Positions 28,128 through 38,480 of a stretch of 51,000 nt of DNA are shown piece by piece; position 1 is the stretch's first letter, and every line of letters begins with the position of its first letter. The DNA is from Strigamia acuminata (taxonomy: Eukaryota; Arthropoda; Chilopoda; Geophilomorpha; Linotaeniidae). Position numbers and translations under genes: made by a program. Below the pieces are notes generated by a model. That model was not told where the DNA came from. It saw only the letters and a list, made by a program, of their open reading frames with translations, and did no database searches. Location: contig CASHSZ010000082.1 in assembly GCA_949358305.1 (NCBI GenBank), positions 1 through 51,000 on the forward strand, in the 5' to 3' direction.

Positions 28128-29232
28128 AAATAACCAAAATTGCCCTCAACACACCCCAACAACCTTCCACCACTCAAATTACACCGGAAAAAAACAAATT
28201 CAAACCGAAAAATCAACAAAGAATGCCAAAAAAAATATTGCAAACAAAGAGATAAGATCAATTCTCGAGGCAAATTCTCACCACAAAACAACGCATCGCC
28301 GCCGACATCAACTTTTTAAATTTGAGAAACTCGCGTTTTCACGTGTACCGGTGCAGTACCGGGACCGCGGTACTTGTACTGCGGTATACATTTAAGTGTA
28401 CAGTGCACAACACTACTGTTTATTTTTAATGATCCAATAAATAAAATTTGAAACAAAGTTGAGTGGAATTGTACGTTTCTCGTATATTAAAGTTTTTATT
28501 TTGTTTGTTTCCACTTAATTTTTTTTGTTCCATACTAGAATGGCGATTTGATACTTTTGTAGCTCGAATTCACTTCGTAAACGTGGTCGGTTTTCATCAC
28601 GCGTCAATGCGCTCGTGCAATAGTATAGGCGCGCATGGCTTGATGCGCACAAAACTTGCAAAACTTGCACGGAATTTGGTCAATTTTTGACAAATTTCAG
28701 CAGATTTTTGCCTATATTTGACAAATTTCCACTGATTTTTGACAATATTTGACCCAACAACTGCGCCACGTTCCAGGCGCCGGTTTAGGCATTTTAGACC
28801 CGTTTTAGACCGTTTTAGATGGCGAAAACGTTCTCTCCATCATTTTCTACCCCTGGGTGAGGTTTTCAGCGTTCATGATTGATGAAAAAGCTGTTTTCTA
28901 ACTAGCTGTCCCATTGCTAGTTTTGGCGTCAGGTTTTAGCAACCTTCCGATCCGACTCTGTCGTCTGCACGACCTCCAAGACTGTTTTAGGGTTAATTTG
29001 AGTCAAATAATTCATTCTGGGGGTTGTTTTGGGTTTTTTACAAGTGTGTTTTTGTAGTTTTTATTGGTTTCAAACATTGTCAATTCTTTATACAAGTGTA
29101 ACTTTCATTTCTCTGTATTTTGAGAACTTTGCATTGCAGCAAAGTTCATTTCTTGCCCCTTAATTATTGTGTAATTGTTGGTTTTCAAGCCCGTTTTTTA
29201 ACAATAACTTTATTTGAAGTGCCTATTGTTTC

Positions 29233-29254
29233 AGGCACGTGCTTCCACGTGCCT
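29233..29254. other. Perfect 9-bp hairpin in arm L
   Basis: AGGCACGTG, loop CTTC, CACGTGCCT. Mirrored in R1 (31655-31676) and R2, where on the plus strand it is flanked by AATAAA-type words on both sides. It could mark an RNA 3' end on one strand; the function is unknown. Confidence 0.6.
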
Positions 29255-29409
29255 TTTATTGTTGAGCAATTTCTTGGGCAGTTGCGCTCCTGTTGCTAGC
29301 ATTGCCGCGCGTTCTCCGCGCGCGTACTCGCGCGTTTCGCATCACACACATTCGGGTTCAATGGCCTATCGCGGCGGCACATTGTGTGGCATAGCGCGGC
29401 ACGTTGCAA

Positions 29410-29460
29410 TTACGTGACGTGGCACGTTGCTGTTACGTGACGCGATAGCCAGTATTTAAG
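29410..29460 (+). promoter_or_regulatory. Promoter-like block facing the palindrome core (left)
   Basis: Two TTACGTGACG elements (29410-29419 and 29433-29442, CRE/ATF-like) followed by TATTTAAG at 29453-29460, reading toward the 56-bp array. The mirror block reads toward it from the other side. Inferred from motifs only. Confidence 0.4.
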
Positions 29461-29519
29461 CAGGGGATTCCATCATCGTTTACACAAATGCGCATTGCAA
29501 CGTGGAGGCGCATTCGAGT

Positions 29520-29976
29520 CCTTTTCCCAAGCGTTGAAAAAGGACAAAACTCGTATTCGATTCGAAAGCGAATCGAATACGATTTTTGTCCTTTTTCAAC
29601 GCAAAATTGTATTCGACTCGTTTTCGAGTCGAATACGAGTTTTGCCCTTCTTCAACGCGAAATCGTATTCGACTCGTTTTCGAGTCGAATACGAGTTTTG
29701 CCCTTCTTCAACGCGAAATCGTATTCGACTCGTTTTCGAGTCGAATACGAGTTTTGCCCTTCTTCAACGCGAAATCGTATTCGACTCGTTTTCGAGTCGA
29801 ATACGAGTTTTGCCCTTCTTCAACGCGAAATCGTATTCGACTCGTTTTCGAGTCGAATACGAGTTTTGCCCTTCTTCAACGCGAAATCGTATTCGACTCG
29901 TTTTCGAGTCGAATACGAGTTTTGCCCTTCTTCAACGCGAAATCGTATTCGACTCGTTTTCGAGTCGAATACGAGA
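29520..29976 (+). repeat. Tandem array of a 56-bp hairpin unit (left)
   Basis: Six canonical 56-bp units (GAGTTTTGCCCTTCTTCAAC followed by a CGTATTCGACTCG-TTTT-CGAGTCGAATACG palindrome) after two diverged ones. Each unit has 13-bp arms and a 4-base loop. No stop codon occurs in any forward frame, so three long open frames appear, all of them artefacts of the repeat. Confidence 0.97.
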
Positions 29977-30066
29977 TAGTCGATGACCCGTTCCCGGACT
30001 TTGACTCGTACGACTCGTATTCGAGATGTATTCGAGATGTATTCGAATCGTATTCGAGTCGTATTC

Positions 30067-30423
30067 GAGATGGTCGATGATTTCCACTCGCTCGTATACG
30101 CGTTGTATACGAGCTCGTATTTTGATCGTAATCGTAAACGAATCGTTTACAAGTCGTATACAAGTTGTATACGACGTGTATACACCTCGTATACGAACGA
30201 AGTTTGTGAAAACACAATTTCCAAATAAGACGTATGTGACTACTATGTGTTTTCATGTCGTAGTAAGTATCCGGTGGATTTTCCAAACTTCGTTCGTATA
30301 CGAGGTGTATACACGTCGTATACAACTTGTATACGACTTGTAAACGATTCGTTTACGATTACGATCAAAATACGAGCTCGTATACAACGCGTATACGAGC
30401 GAGTGGAAATCATCGACCATCTC
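30067..30423. repeat. Central hairpin 1
   Basis: Perfect or near-perfect inverted arms of 139 bp (30067-30205 and 30285-30423; paired positions sum to 60490) around a 79-base loop (30206-30284). The arms consist of CGTATACG, CGTTTACG and CGTAATCG words. Confidence 0.95.
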
Positions 30424-30453
30424 GAATACGACTCGAATTCGATTCGTATTCGA

Positions 30454-30761
30454 CTCGTATACGCGTTGTATACGAGCTCGTATTTTGATCGTAATCGTAA
30501 ACGAAACGTTTACAAGTCGTATACAAGTTGTATACGACGTGTATACACCTCGTATACGAACGAAGTTTGTGAAAACACAATTTCCAAATAAGACGTATGT
30601 GACTACTATGTGTTTTCATGTCGTAGTAAGTATCCGGTGGATTTTCCAAACTTCGTTCGTATACGAGGTGTATACACGTCGTATACAACTTGTATACGAC
30701 TTGTAAACGATTCGTTTACGATTACGATCAAAATACGAGCTCGTATACAACGCGTATACGA
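30454..30761. repeat. Central hairpin 2
   Basis: A direct repeat of hairpin 1 shifted by 363 bp, with the same 79-base loop (30569-30647) in the same orientation. Its right arm together with 30762-30786 also mirrors the left arm of hairpin 1, closing the larger palindrome. Confidence 0.93.
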
Positions 30762-30876
30762 GCGAGTGGAAATCATCGACCATCTCGAATACGACTCGAA
30801 TACGATTCGAATACATCTCGAATACATCTCGAATACGAGTCGTACGAGTCAAAGTCCGGGAACGGGTCATCGACTA

Positions 30877-31389
30877 TCTCGTATTCGACTCGAAAACGAG
30901 TCGAATACGATTTCGCGTTGAAGAAGGGCAAAACTCGTATTCGACTCGAAAACGAGTCGAATACGATTTCGCGTTGAAGAAGGGCAAAACTCGTATTCGA
31001 CTCGAAAACGAGTCGAATACGATTTCGCGTTGAAGAAGGGCAAAACTCGTATTCGACTCGAAAACGAGTCGAATACGATTTCGCGTTGAAGAAGGGCAAA
31101 ACTCGTATTCGACTCGAAAACGAGTCGAATACAATTTCGCGTTGAAGAAGGGCAAAACTCGTATTCGACTCGAAAACGAGTCGAATACGATTTCGCGTTG
31201 AAGAAGGGCAAAACTCGTATTCGACTCGAAAACGAGTCGAATACGATTTCGCGTTGAAGAAGGGCAAAACTCGTATTCGACTCGAAAACGAGTCGAATAC
31301 AATTTTGCGTTGAAAAAGGACAAAAATCGTATTCGATTCGCTTTCGAATCGAATACGAGTTTTGTCCTTTTTCAACGCTTGGGAAAAGG
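30877..31389 (-). repeat. Tandem array of the 56-bp hairpin unit (right, inverted)
   Basis: Mirror of 29520-29976 with one extra 56-bp unit: paired positions sum to 60909 outside and 60853 inside, a difference of exactly 56. One internal unit carries CGAATACAATTT instead of CGAATACGATTT. Confidence 0.97.
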
Positions 31390-31448
31390 ACTCGAATGCG
31401 CCTCCACGTTGCAATGCGCATTTGTGTAAACGATGATGGAATCCCCTG

Positions 31449-31499
31449 CTTAAATACTGGCTATCGCGTCACGTAACAGCAACGTGCCACGTCACGTAA
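31449..31499 (-). promoter_or_regulatory. Promoter-like block facing the palindrome core (right)
   Basis: Exact mirror of 29410-29460 (TATTTAAG on the minus strand at 31456-31449, then two TTACGTGACG). Together the two blocks would transcribe the core from both sides. Confidence 0.4.
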
Positions 31500-33186
31500 T
31501 TGCAACGTGCCGCGCTATGCCACACAATGTGCCGCCGCGATAGGCCATTGAACCCGAATGTGTGTGATGCGAAACGCGCGAGTACGCGCGCGGAGAACGC
31601 GCGGCAATGCTAGCAACAGGAGCGCAACTGCCCAAGAAATTGCTCAACAATAAAAGGCACGTGGAAGCACGTGCCTGAAACAATAGGCACTTCAAATAAA
31701 GTTATTGTTAAAAAACGGGCTTGAAAACCAACAATTACACAATAATTAAGGGGCAAGAAATGAACTTTGCTGCAATGCAAAGTTCTCAAAATACAGAGAA
31801 ATGAAAGTTACACTTGTATAAAGAATTGACAATGTTTGAAACCAATAAAAACTACAAAAACACACTTGTAAAAAACCCAAAACAACCCCCAGAATGAATT
31901 ATTTGACTCAAATTAACCCTAAAACAGTCTTGGAGGTCGTGCAGACGACAGAGTCGGATCGGAAGGTTGCTAAAACCTGACGCCAAAACTAGCAATGGGA
32001 CAGCTAGTTAGAAAACAGCTTTTTCATCAATCATGAACGCTGAAAACCTCACCCAGGGGTAGAAAATGATGGAGAGAACGTTTTCGCCATCTAAAACGGT
32101 CTAAAACGGGTCTAAAATGCCTAAACCGGCGCCTGGAACGTGGCGCAGTTGTTGGGTCAAATATTGTCAAAAATCAGTGGAAATTTGTCAAATACTGGCA
32201 AAAATCTGCTGAAATTTGTCAAAAATTGCCAAATTTTGGCGCAAGTTACGTGAGGTTTGCGCGCATCCAACTATGACGAAAAATCCATGCGTGTGCACGC
32301 GCGATTTACTGGCGCGTTGGAAGCGTTAAAATAAATTTTTCCAATATCTAACACAATTTGCACCGAATTATGGCAATTTTTGACAAATTTACATGGATTT
32401 TTGCCAGTATTTGACAAATTTCCACGGATTTTTGACAATATTTGACAAATTCCAGACAAATTTCAGACAAATTTCAATTAATTTTAGAAATTTTATGAGA
32501 AATTTCAGCAAATGTTTGAGGATTGAGGAAATCTTCTGAAATTTGTCAAATATAGGCAAAAAATCTTCTGAAATTTGTCAAATACAGGCAAAAATCTGCT
32601 GAAATTTGTCAAAAATTGCCCAAATTCCGTGCAAGTTTTGCAAGTTTTGCGCGCATCAAATCGTATGCGCGCCTATACTATTGCACGAGCGCATTGACGC
32701 GTGATGAACACCGACCACGTTTACGAAGTGAATTCGAGCTACAAAAGTATCGAGTCGCCATTCTATGATGGAAAAAAAAATTAAGTGTAAACAAACAAAA
32801 TAAAAACTTTAATATACAAGAAACGTACAATTCCACTCAACTTTGTTTCAAATTTTATTTATTGGATTATTGAAAATAAACAGTAGTGTTGTGCACTGTA
32901 CGCTTAAGTGTATACCGGCGATGCGTTGTTTTGTGGTGGGGATTTGCCTCGATAATTGATCTTTTCTCTTTGTTTGCAATATTTTTTTGGCCTTTTTTGT
33001 TGATTTTTCGGTTTGAAATTGTTTTTTTCCGGTGTAATTTAAGTGGTGGAAGGTTGTTGGCGTGTGTTGAGGGTAATTTTGGCGGTTTTTGGGTCGGGAT
33101 TAGTGTTTTCTGCGATTTTTTTTCGGTATTTGGGGTTTGATGCAGCGGATAGCGCATGCGAATCGCCGTCGACCGTAGCATTAGCA
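31499..33186 (-). repeat. Palindrome arm R1 (first of a tandem pair)
   Basis: 1,688 bp; the part to about 33080 is the inverse of arm L. It repeats directly as R2 with an offset of 1,688, falling to 1,686 after a 2-bp loss in CGCGCGAGTACG. It holds a minisatellite of GAAATTTGTCAAATA.AGGCAAAAATCTGCT-type words (about 32155-32640). No gene. Confidence 0.93.
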
Positions 33187-34861
33187 ATTGCAACGTGCCG
33201 CGCTATGCCACACAATGTGCCGCCGCGATAGGCCATCGAATCCGAATGTGTGTGATGCGAAACGCGAGTACGCGCGCGGAGAACGCGCGGCAATGCTAGC
33301 AACAGGAGCGCAACTGCCCAAGAAATTGCTCAACAATAAAAGGCACGTGGAAGCACGTGCCTGAAACAATAGGCACTTCAAATAAAGTTATTGTTAAAAA
33401 ACGGGCTTGAAAACCAACAATTACACAATAATTAAGGGGCAAGAAATGAACTTTGCTGCAATGCAAAGTTCTCAAAATACAGAGAAATGAAAGTTACACT
33501 TGTATAAAGAATTGACAATGTTTGAAACCAATAAAAACTACAAAAACACACTTGTAAAAAACCCAAAACAACCCCCAGAATGAATTATTTGACTCAAATT
33601 AACCCTAAAACAGTCTTGGAGGTCGTGCAGACGACAGAGTCGGATCGGAAGGTTGCTAAAACCTGACGCCAAAACTAGCAATGGGACAGCTAGTTAGAAA
33701 ACAGCTTTTTCATCAATCATGAACGCTGAAAACCTCACCCAGGGGTAGAAAATGATGGAGAGAACGTTTTCGCCATCTAAAACGGTCTAAAACGGGTCTA
33801 AAATGCCTAAACCGGCGCCTGGAACGTGGCGCAGTTGTTGGGTCAAATATTGTCAAAAATCAGTGGAAATTTGTCAAATACTGGCAAAAATCTGCTGAAA
33901 TTTGTCAAAAATTGCCAAATTTTGGCGCAAGTTACGTGAGGTTTGCGCGCATCCAACTATGACGAAAAATCCATGCGTGTGCACGCGCGATTTACTGGCG
34001 CGTTGGAAGCGTTAAAATAAATTTTTCCAATATCTAACACAATTTGCACCGAATTATGGCAATTTTTGACAAATTTACATGGATTTTTGCCAGTATTTGA
34101 CAAATTTCCACGGATTTTTGACAATATTTGACAAATTCCAGACAAATTTCAGACAAATTTCAATTAATTTTAGAAATTTTATGAGAAATTTCAGCAAATG
34201 TTTGAGGATTGAGGAAATCTTCTGAAATTTGTCAAATATAGGCAAAAAATCTTCTGAAATTTGTCAAATACAGGCAAAAATCTGCTGAAATTTGTCAAAA
34301 ATTGCCCAAATTCCGTGCAAGTTTTGCAAGTTTTGCGCGCATCAAATCGTATGCGCGCCTATACTATTGCACGAGCGCATTGACGCGTGATGAACACCGA
34401 CCACGTTTACGAAGTGAATTCGAGCTACAAAAGTATCGAGTCGCCATTCTATGATGGAAAAAAAAAATTAGGTGTAAACAAACAAAATAAAAACTTTAAT
34501 ATACAAGAAACGTACAATTCCACTCAACTTTGTTTCAAATTTTATTTATTGGATCATTGAAAATAAACAGTAGTGTTGTGCACTGTACGCTTAAGTGTAT
34601 ACCGGCGATGCGTTGTTTTGTGGTGGGGATTTGCCTCGATAATTGATCTTTTCTCTTTGTTTGCAATATTTTTTTGGCCTTTTTTGTTGATTTTTCGGTT
34701 TGAAATTGTTTTTTTCCGGTGTAATTTAAGTGGTGGAAGGTTGTTGGCGTGTTTTGAGGGTAATTTTGGCGGTTTTTGGGTCGGGATTAGTGTTTTCTGC
34801 GATTTTTTATCGGTATTTGGGGTAACGCATGCGAATCGCCGTCGATGCGTCGACCGTAGCA
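33187..34861 (-). repeat. Palindrome arm R2 (second of the tandem pair)
   Basis: Direct copy of R1 with small indels. It starts at ATTGCAACGTGCC, so it lacks the promoter-like block and the hairpin array. It ends at a CGACCGTAGCA word, as R1 does, which suggests that this short direct repeat was used in the duplication. Confidence 0.93.
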
Positions 34862-35067
34862 AGTGTGGTTGAAGTGATTTCGTTCATTCGTTATTTTAAT
34901 GAAAATTAGGTATTTATTGTGACCACACGAGCACGTAGCAAGTGCGCGCGCAAGTTAAATGTGTAGAGGCCTGTGAGAAAATAAAACGTGCGTGGAAGCG
35001 GCGTAAATATTCTTTGGTGACTGCCATGGGTTTGTGCTTTGTCGTGGGCGCGATATGTCTGCGATAT
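34862..35067. other. Spacer, no gene seen
   Basis: Mixed sequence between arm R2 and the MITE. Open frames are short and show no domain. Confidence 0.4.
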
Positions 35068-35075
35068 ATATGCGT

Positions 35076-35467
35076 TAGGGATGAGAACGGGACCAATTTT
35101 CGGGTCCCGACCCGTCCCGGGTCCATTACGTTAGCGTAATACGCGCGTATGATTGCATAATTGAAATAAATCAGTATTAAGCCTAATATTAGGCCTAATA
35201 ATGCTAAAATAAAGTAAAGAAACAACAATATTTTGGTCATACAGTGTAATTTACTTTTAATAATGAGTTTGTTGTTGTTGTTTATTTACTTTATTTTAGC
35301 ATTATCAGGCTCAATATTAGGCTTAATAGTGATAAATAACAACTGGAATTAGAAAATTGTCTCCGCCTCGCAGTACGAATTTAGCAACTGTAATCCCGTC
35401 CCGTCCCGTATCCGCATAGGGCAAACATTACCAGTCCAGTCCCTATCCCGGTCCGTTCTTATCCCTA
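35076..35467. mobile_element. hAT-type MITE with 8-bp target duplication
   Basis: 392 bp flanked by ATATGCGT at 35068-35075 and 35468-35475. Terminal inverted repeats TAGGGAT(G/A)AGAACGG with one mismatch, and a second inner inverted repeat (AATATTAGGC...AATGCTAAAATAAAGTAAA and inverse). The 8-bp duplication and short TIRs fit the hAT superfamily. No transposase, so it was mobilised in trans. Confidence 0.92.
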
Positions 35468-35475
35468 ATATGCGT

Positions 35476-36111
35476 GATGTAGCGCGTTTGCGCGCGCGAT
35501 CTAGTGCGTTTGAGCGCGCGATGTAGCACCTTGAGCGTGTCCAAATGTGTACAGGTGCTCAAAAGATGTGCGAGGGCTTCACATGCATACACGAAGCATA
35601 AACGTGAAGAAAACAGCAGAAGCAGTTGTGTGTGATATTTATAAAACCACATCACACAAGGGAATACTACTAATGATACAAAAAGCAATAAACTTTATGA
35701 ATATTGAAATAAACTTACAAAATGGTGGAAAAAACATGGCGTACTGCCTTGAATATATGCCGGGATGTTATCAATCTTCCGGGCCCCATGTGTGTTTGAT
35801 TTTAGTCCTAATTTTGGTGTATTTTTTTTTTTTTGCCTTGGTTTTTCTCGTTTCTTGGAGAGTGCTGAGGCATGCCGAGGTGTTCTCGGGCGTGTGCGCC
35901 TGTTGAAGATCGAGCGTTTCATATTTTGTGTTTAATAAGCCTACCGTGGTGCCTCGAGCGTTTATTAATTTCTCCACTCGAGGCACTTCACTAACACCTC
36001 CCCGGTGTTTAAACGAGTAGCGGCGCTTATTTGACCCCGGTGTTTACTGTTTAAAATTGTCGTGTGTTTTCAAAGTTCTTAATTTGTTTAAAAGCAAACA
36101 AAATGGATATT
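35476..36111. other. Tail of the palindromic element, no gene
   Basis: Contains CGCGCG-rich words, a degenerate TGCCTTGAATATATGCCGGG relative of the repeats at 36.7-40.1 kb, and a CCTCGAG...CTCGAGG inverted pair near 35951-35983. A 119-codon open frame with a hydrophobic run crosses it but has no ATG at its start. Confidence 0.5.
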
Positions 36112-36291
36112 TGTTAATTTTTATTTGATTTTATCAATTTCTATTGGTTTCTTGCTGATTTTTAATCGGTTTTTCTCTATTTGTGACAATTTTTGCCAAT
36201 TTTAATCGTTATTTGTCATTCTGAATTGATTATTGTCCGATTTCAGTCGATTTTTGTTGATTTTTAATCATGTTTGTTCGTTTTTAATCAA
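36112..36291 (-). repeat. Right terminal inverted repeat
   Basis: Inverse of 27876-28127 with substitutions and a net loss of about 70 bp. It ends at AATCAA, and the sequence beyond is unrelated to that left of 27876. Confidence 0.7.
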
Positions 36292-36760
36292 TTTTTGTCC
36301 CATGCCTTACGATCAGTTCGAATAATTGACACCATACTGTGCTGTTACTCGTATTCAAGATGGCGTCGCAAACTCAAGGCCGAATTCCGCTGATTTCATT
36401 TATTGCGACTGTTTGCGCTCCATACGTGTGAAAAGGATTATGGGAAAAATCCTCAATGCAGGCCATTTTGGTGTTAAATGAGCGAGGAAGGCAGGAGATG
36501 AGGAAAATTTGTAAAATTTCAAAAAAAAGCTAAACAATCAAAATTTACATGAAGATCAATATTTCTGGCTCGAAATGCATGTATCAGCAATTTCGGGATA
36601 TTTTCGGGGTGAAATTGACTCGTTCGGAACACTGGGAAGGAACCCCACCCCGCATTCCCCATGCGTCGGCGCGCGCGTAGACGAAAATTCAAATCCAGGT
36701 GTTCAGACGGCCCCACGTTATTTTCGGGTTCCAAGTTGGGTTTCACAAATGTACCGTATT
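36292..36760. other. Unassigned non-coding stretch
   Basis: Includes an AAGATGGCGTC word and a GGCGCGCGCG run. No gene or known repeat recognised. Present in both duplication units up to the window end. Confidence 0.4.
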
Positions 36761-36789
36761 GCCTCGAATAAACGCCGGGACGTTTATTA
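36761..36789 (+). repeat. TGCCTCGAATAAACGCCGG short repeat, first of eight
   Basis: The core AATAAACGCC-GG-GGCGTTTATT is a near-perfect inverted repeat (this copy reads GA at the centre). Other copies: 37465-37493, 38095-38113 (half), 38446-38476, 39684-39700 (half), 39843-39872, 39988-40017 and 40088-40117, all in the same orientation and several followed by GAGGCGAGAT. Confidence 0.85.
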
Positions 36790-37129
36790 AACTTCTCGTG
36801 TGTGTTTAATTTTGATCCGCATTTAACTGTTTTTTTTTTCACCGAAAGTTACTTCATTTTTTATTAACATGGAAAAAGAATGAACCTTTACAAAATACTA
36901 ATAATAACGTTATAATAAGCAGTTACAATTGAAATTAAAACAACATTTTTTTTTTAATTAGAAACCAAAGCAGAATCATCCCTAAATTCTGACACGGCGT
37001 TGTCAAACAAACAGTTGGCGCCAAAACGAGAAATTAGGCAACAAAACATTTTGAATGCTACAAAAACACATTAAATAACCATAAAACAAATAAAAATAAA
37101 TACAACAGCTAAACCAAATTGTAATAAAC

Positions 37130-37500
37130 AAGACAGCAAAGTGCGGGAGTGAGTGACAACGCCGAAAAAACGCCCGAAAACGCCCCAAGAACGCACCAAA
37201 ACGCCCCAAGAACGCACCAAAACGCCAGATAACCGTGCAACTTGAGGCAAAAAACATGCGAACATAATTTTTTGCTTTGAGTGGCACGATTTTCAGGCTT
37301 TTTGGAGCATTTTGAAGCGTTTTGGGGCGTTTTAGAACGTTTTTGCTTATTTTTTAGCATTCTCATGCGAGCTCGCGCGTGCAGGCGAGAAAAAAACAAA
37401 CTTATTTCTTCAAGAGTTAAAAAAAAAATAACCCTAACCAGGAAATTACTGTAAAAACAACGGCTTGCCTCGAATAAACGCCGGGGCGTTTACTAATTTT
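37130..37500. repeat. Composite repeat, copy 1
   Basis: A left part of GTGAGTGACAACGCC and AACGCCCC words with CAACTTGAGGCAAAAAACATG, then an inverted right part (TTTTGC...GATTTTCAGGC, GGCGTTTT words, TCGCGCGTGCA), then a TAACCCTAA-CAGGAAA stretch and a CGAATAAACGCCGG repeat. Non-coding. Confidence 0.7.
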
Positions 37501-37599
37501 CAAGACTGGAAGTGAGGCGAGATGTTGTTTGCTTTATTTGTTAAAACAAATTAGGCGTCACTAATTCACCTGTATTAGGGTTTCGGTTCTGAGAAACCG

Positions 37600-38480
37600 G
37601 ACGAGGAGTCACAATAACGGGACACGGGAAATTTCAAAACTTACCAATTCCGTCAAAACGCCATTGAAACGTTACATTTTTATAGCGTGTCAATGATAAA
37701 AATGGTCATTTTGGATGAAAAACGGCCATTTTGGATGAAAAATGGCCATTTTTACTATAAAAAATGGCTGAAAATGGCCATTTTTACTATGACAAATGGC
37801 TGAAAATGGCCATTTTAATAAAAAAAAGGCCATTTTTACTTCGAAAATTGGCTAAAAATGGCCACTTGAGTGAGTGACAACGCCAAAAAACGCGTGCAAA
37901 CGCCTGCGAACGCCCCAAAACGCCCCAAAACGCCAGATGACAATGCAACTTGAGGCATAAAACTTGAAAACACAATTTTAAACGTCACAAAAGTTGAAAC
38001 AAAGATGAAAAATTAATTTTTTGCCTCAAGTTGCGCGATTTTCAGGCCTTTTGGAGTGTTTTTGAGCATTTTTTGGCGTTCTCAGCGGCGTGCTTGCCTC
38101 AAATAAACGCCGGTTTAAACAAAAAATGACGTCATTTTTGGTTTAAAATTGAAGTAAAACACAAAATATTTTAGTTTTTAAATGCAACTGGTCTAAATTT
38201 TGTCAAATGTTGTCATACTTCTTGAAAGTCATCATTTATTGATAAAAAATTTGAAAATTTACCTAATTGTAGCATGTATTTGTGGTTAGTTTTGATTTGA
38301 ATTCAAACTGTAATTTTTTGCTTCGAGTTGCGCGATTTTCAGGCGTTTTGGGGCGTTTTTGAGCTTTTTTTGGCGTCCTCAGGCGAGCTCGCCCGTGCAC
38401 GTCACAAGTAACCCTAATCAGGAAAGAACCTACAAAAACTATGGCTTGCCTCGCATAAACGCCGGGGCGTTTATTCATTT
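37600..38480. repeat. Composite repeat, copies 2 and 2b
   Basis: A long run of GGCCATTTT / AAAATGGCC words (37690-37862), then the TGACAACGCCAAAAAACGC arm (37866-37980) and its inverse (38020-38085). A further right arm lies at 38315-38400, ending in another CGCATAAACGCCGG repeat. Non-coding. Confidence 0.7.

Larger units (their letters stand above)
28136..29519 (+). repeat. Palindrome arm L
   Basis: Inverted copy of R1 (31390 to about 33080), base for base around 28925-29519 (paired positions sum to 60909). Net about 307 bp shorter than R1: it lacks much of the TTTGTCAAATA..GGCAAAAAT periodic tract but has an extra CCGCGGTAC-containing piece near 28310-28400. No gene; an open frame of 67 codons (29214-29417) occurs in all arms only because they are copies. 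Confidence 0.9.
27876..36291. mobile_element. Large non-coding palindromic element with imperfect terminal inverted repeats
   Basis: About 8.4 kb bounded by inverted copies of a TTGATTAAAAA-GAACAAA-ATGATTAAAAATCAAC-type end (27876-28127 and 36112-36291). Inside, in order: arm L, 56-bp array, two central hairpins, mirrored array, arm R1, arm R2, and a tail with a hAT MITE. There is no transposase or other gene. It resembles foldback-type non-autonomous DNA transposons in build. I found no clear target site duplication, so mobility is inferred. Confidence 0.5.

Noticed and set aside
29520-29976. CRISPR array
   Set aside because: The units are contiguous, without unique spacers, and the window is eukaryotic.
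29488-30080. Three overlapping open frames of about 163 codons in the hairpin array (and others on the minus strand)
   Set aside because: They arise because the 56-bp unit lacks forward stop codons; all three frames read the same shifted peptide and one starts without an ATG. No sign of coding constraint.
32271-32459. 62-codon minus-strand frame present in R1, R2 and the second unit
   Set aside because: Lies in the TTTGACAAATTT minisatellite; the copies are explained by duplication of the arm.
35547-35906. 119-codon frame with a hydrophobic segment
   Set aside because: It starts without ATG, crosses a degenerate short repeat and owes its hydrophobic run to a T-rich tract.
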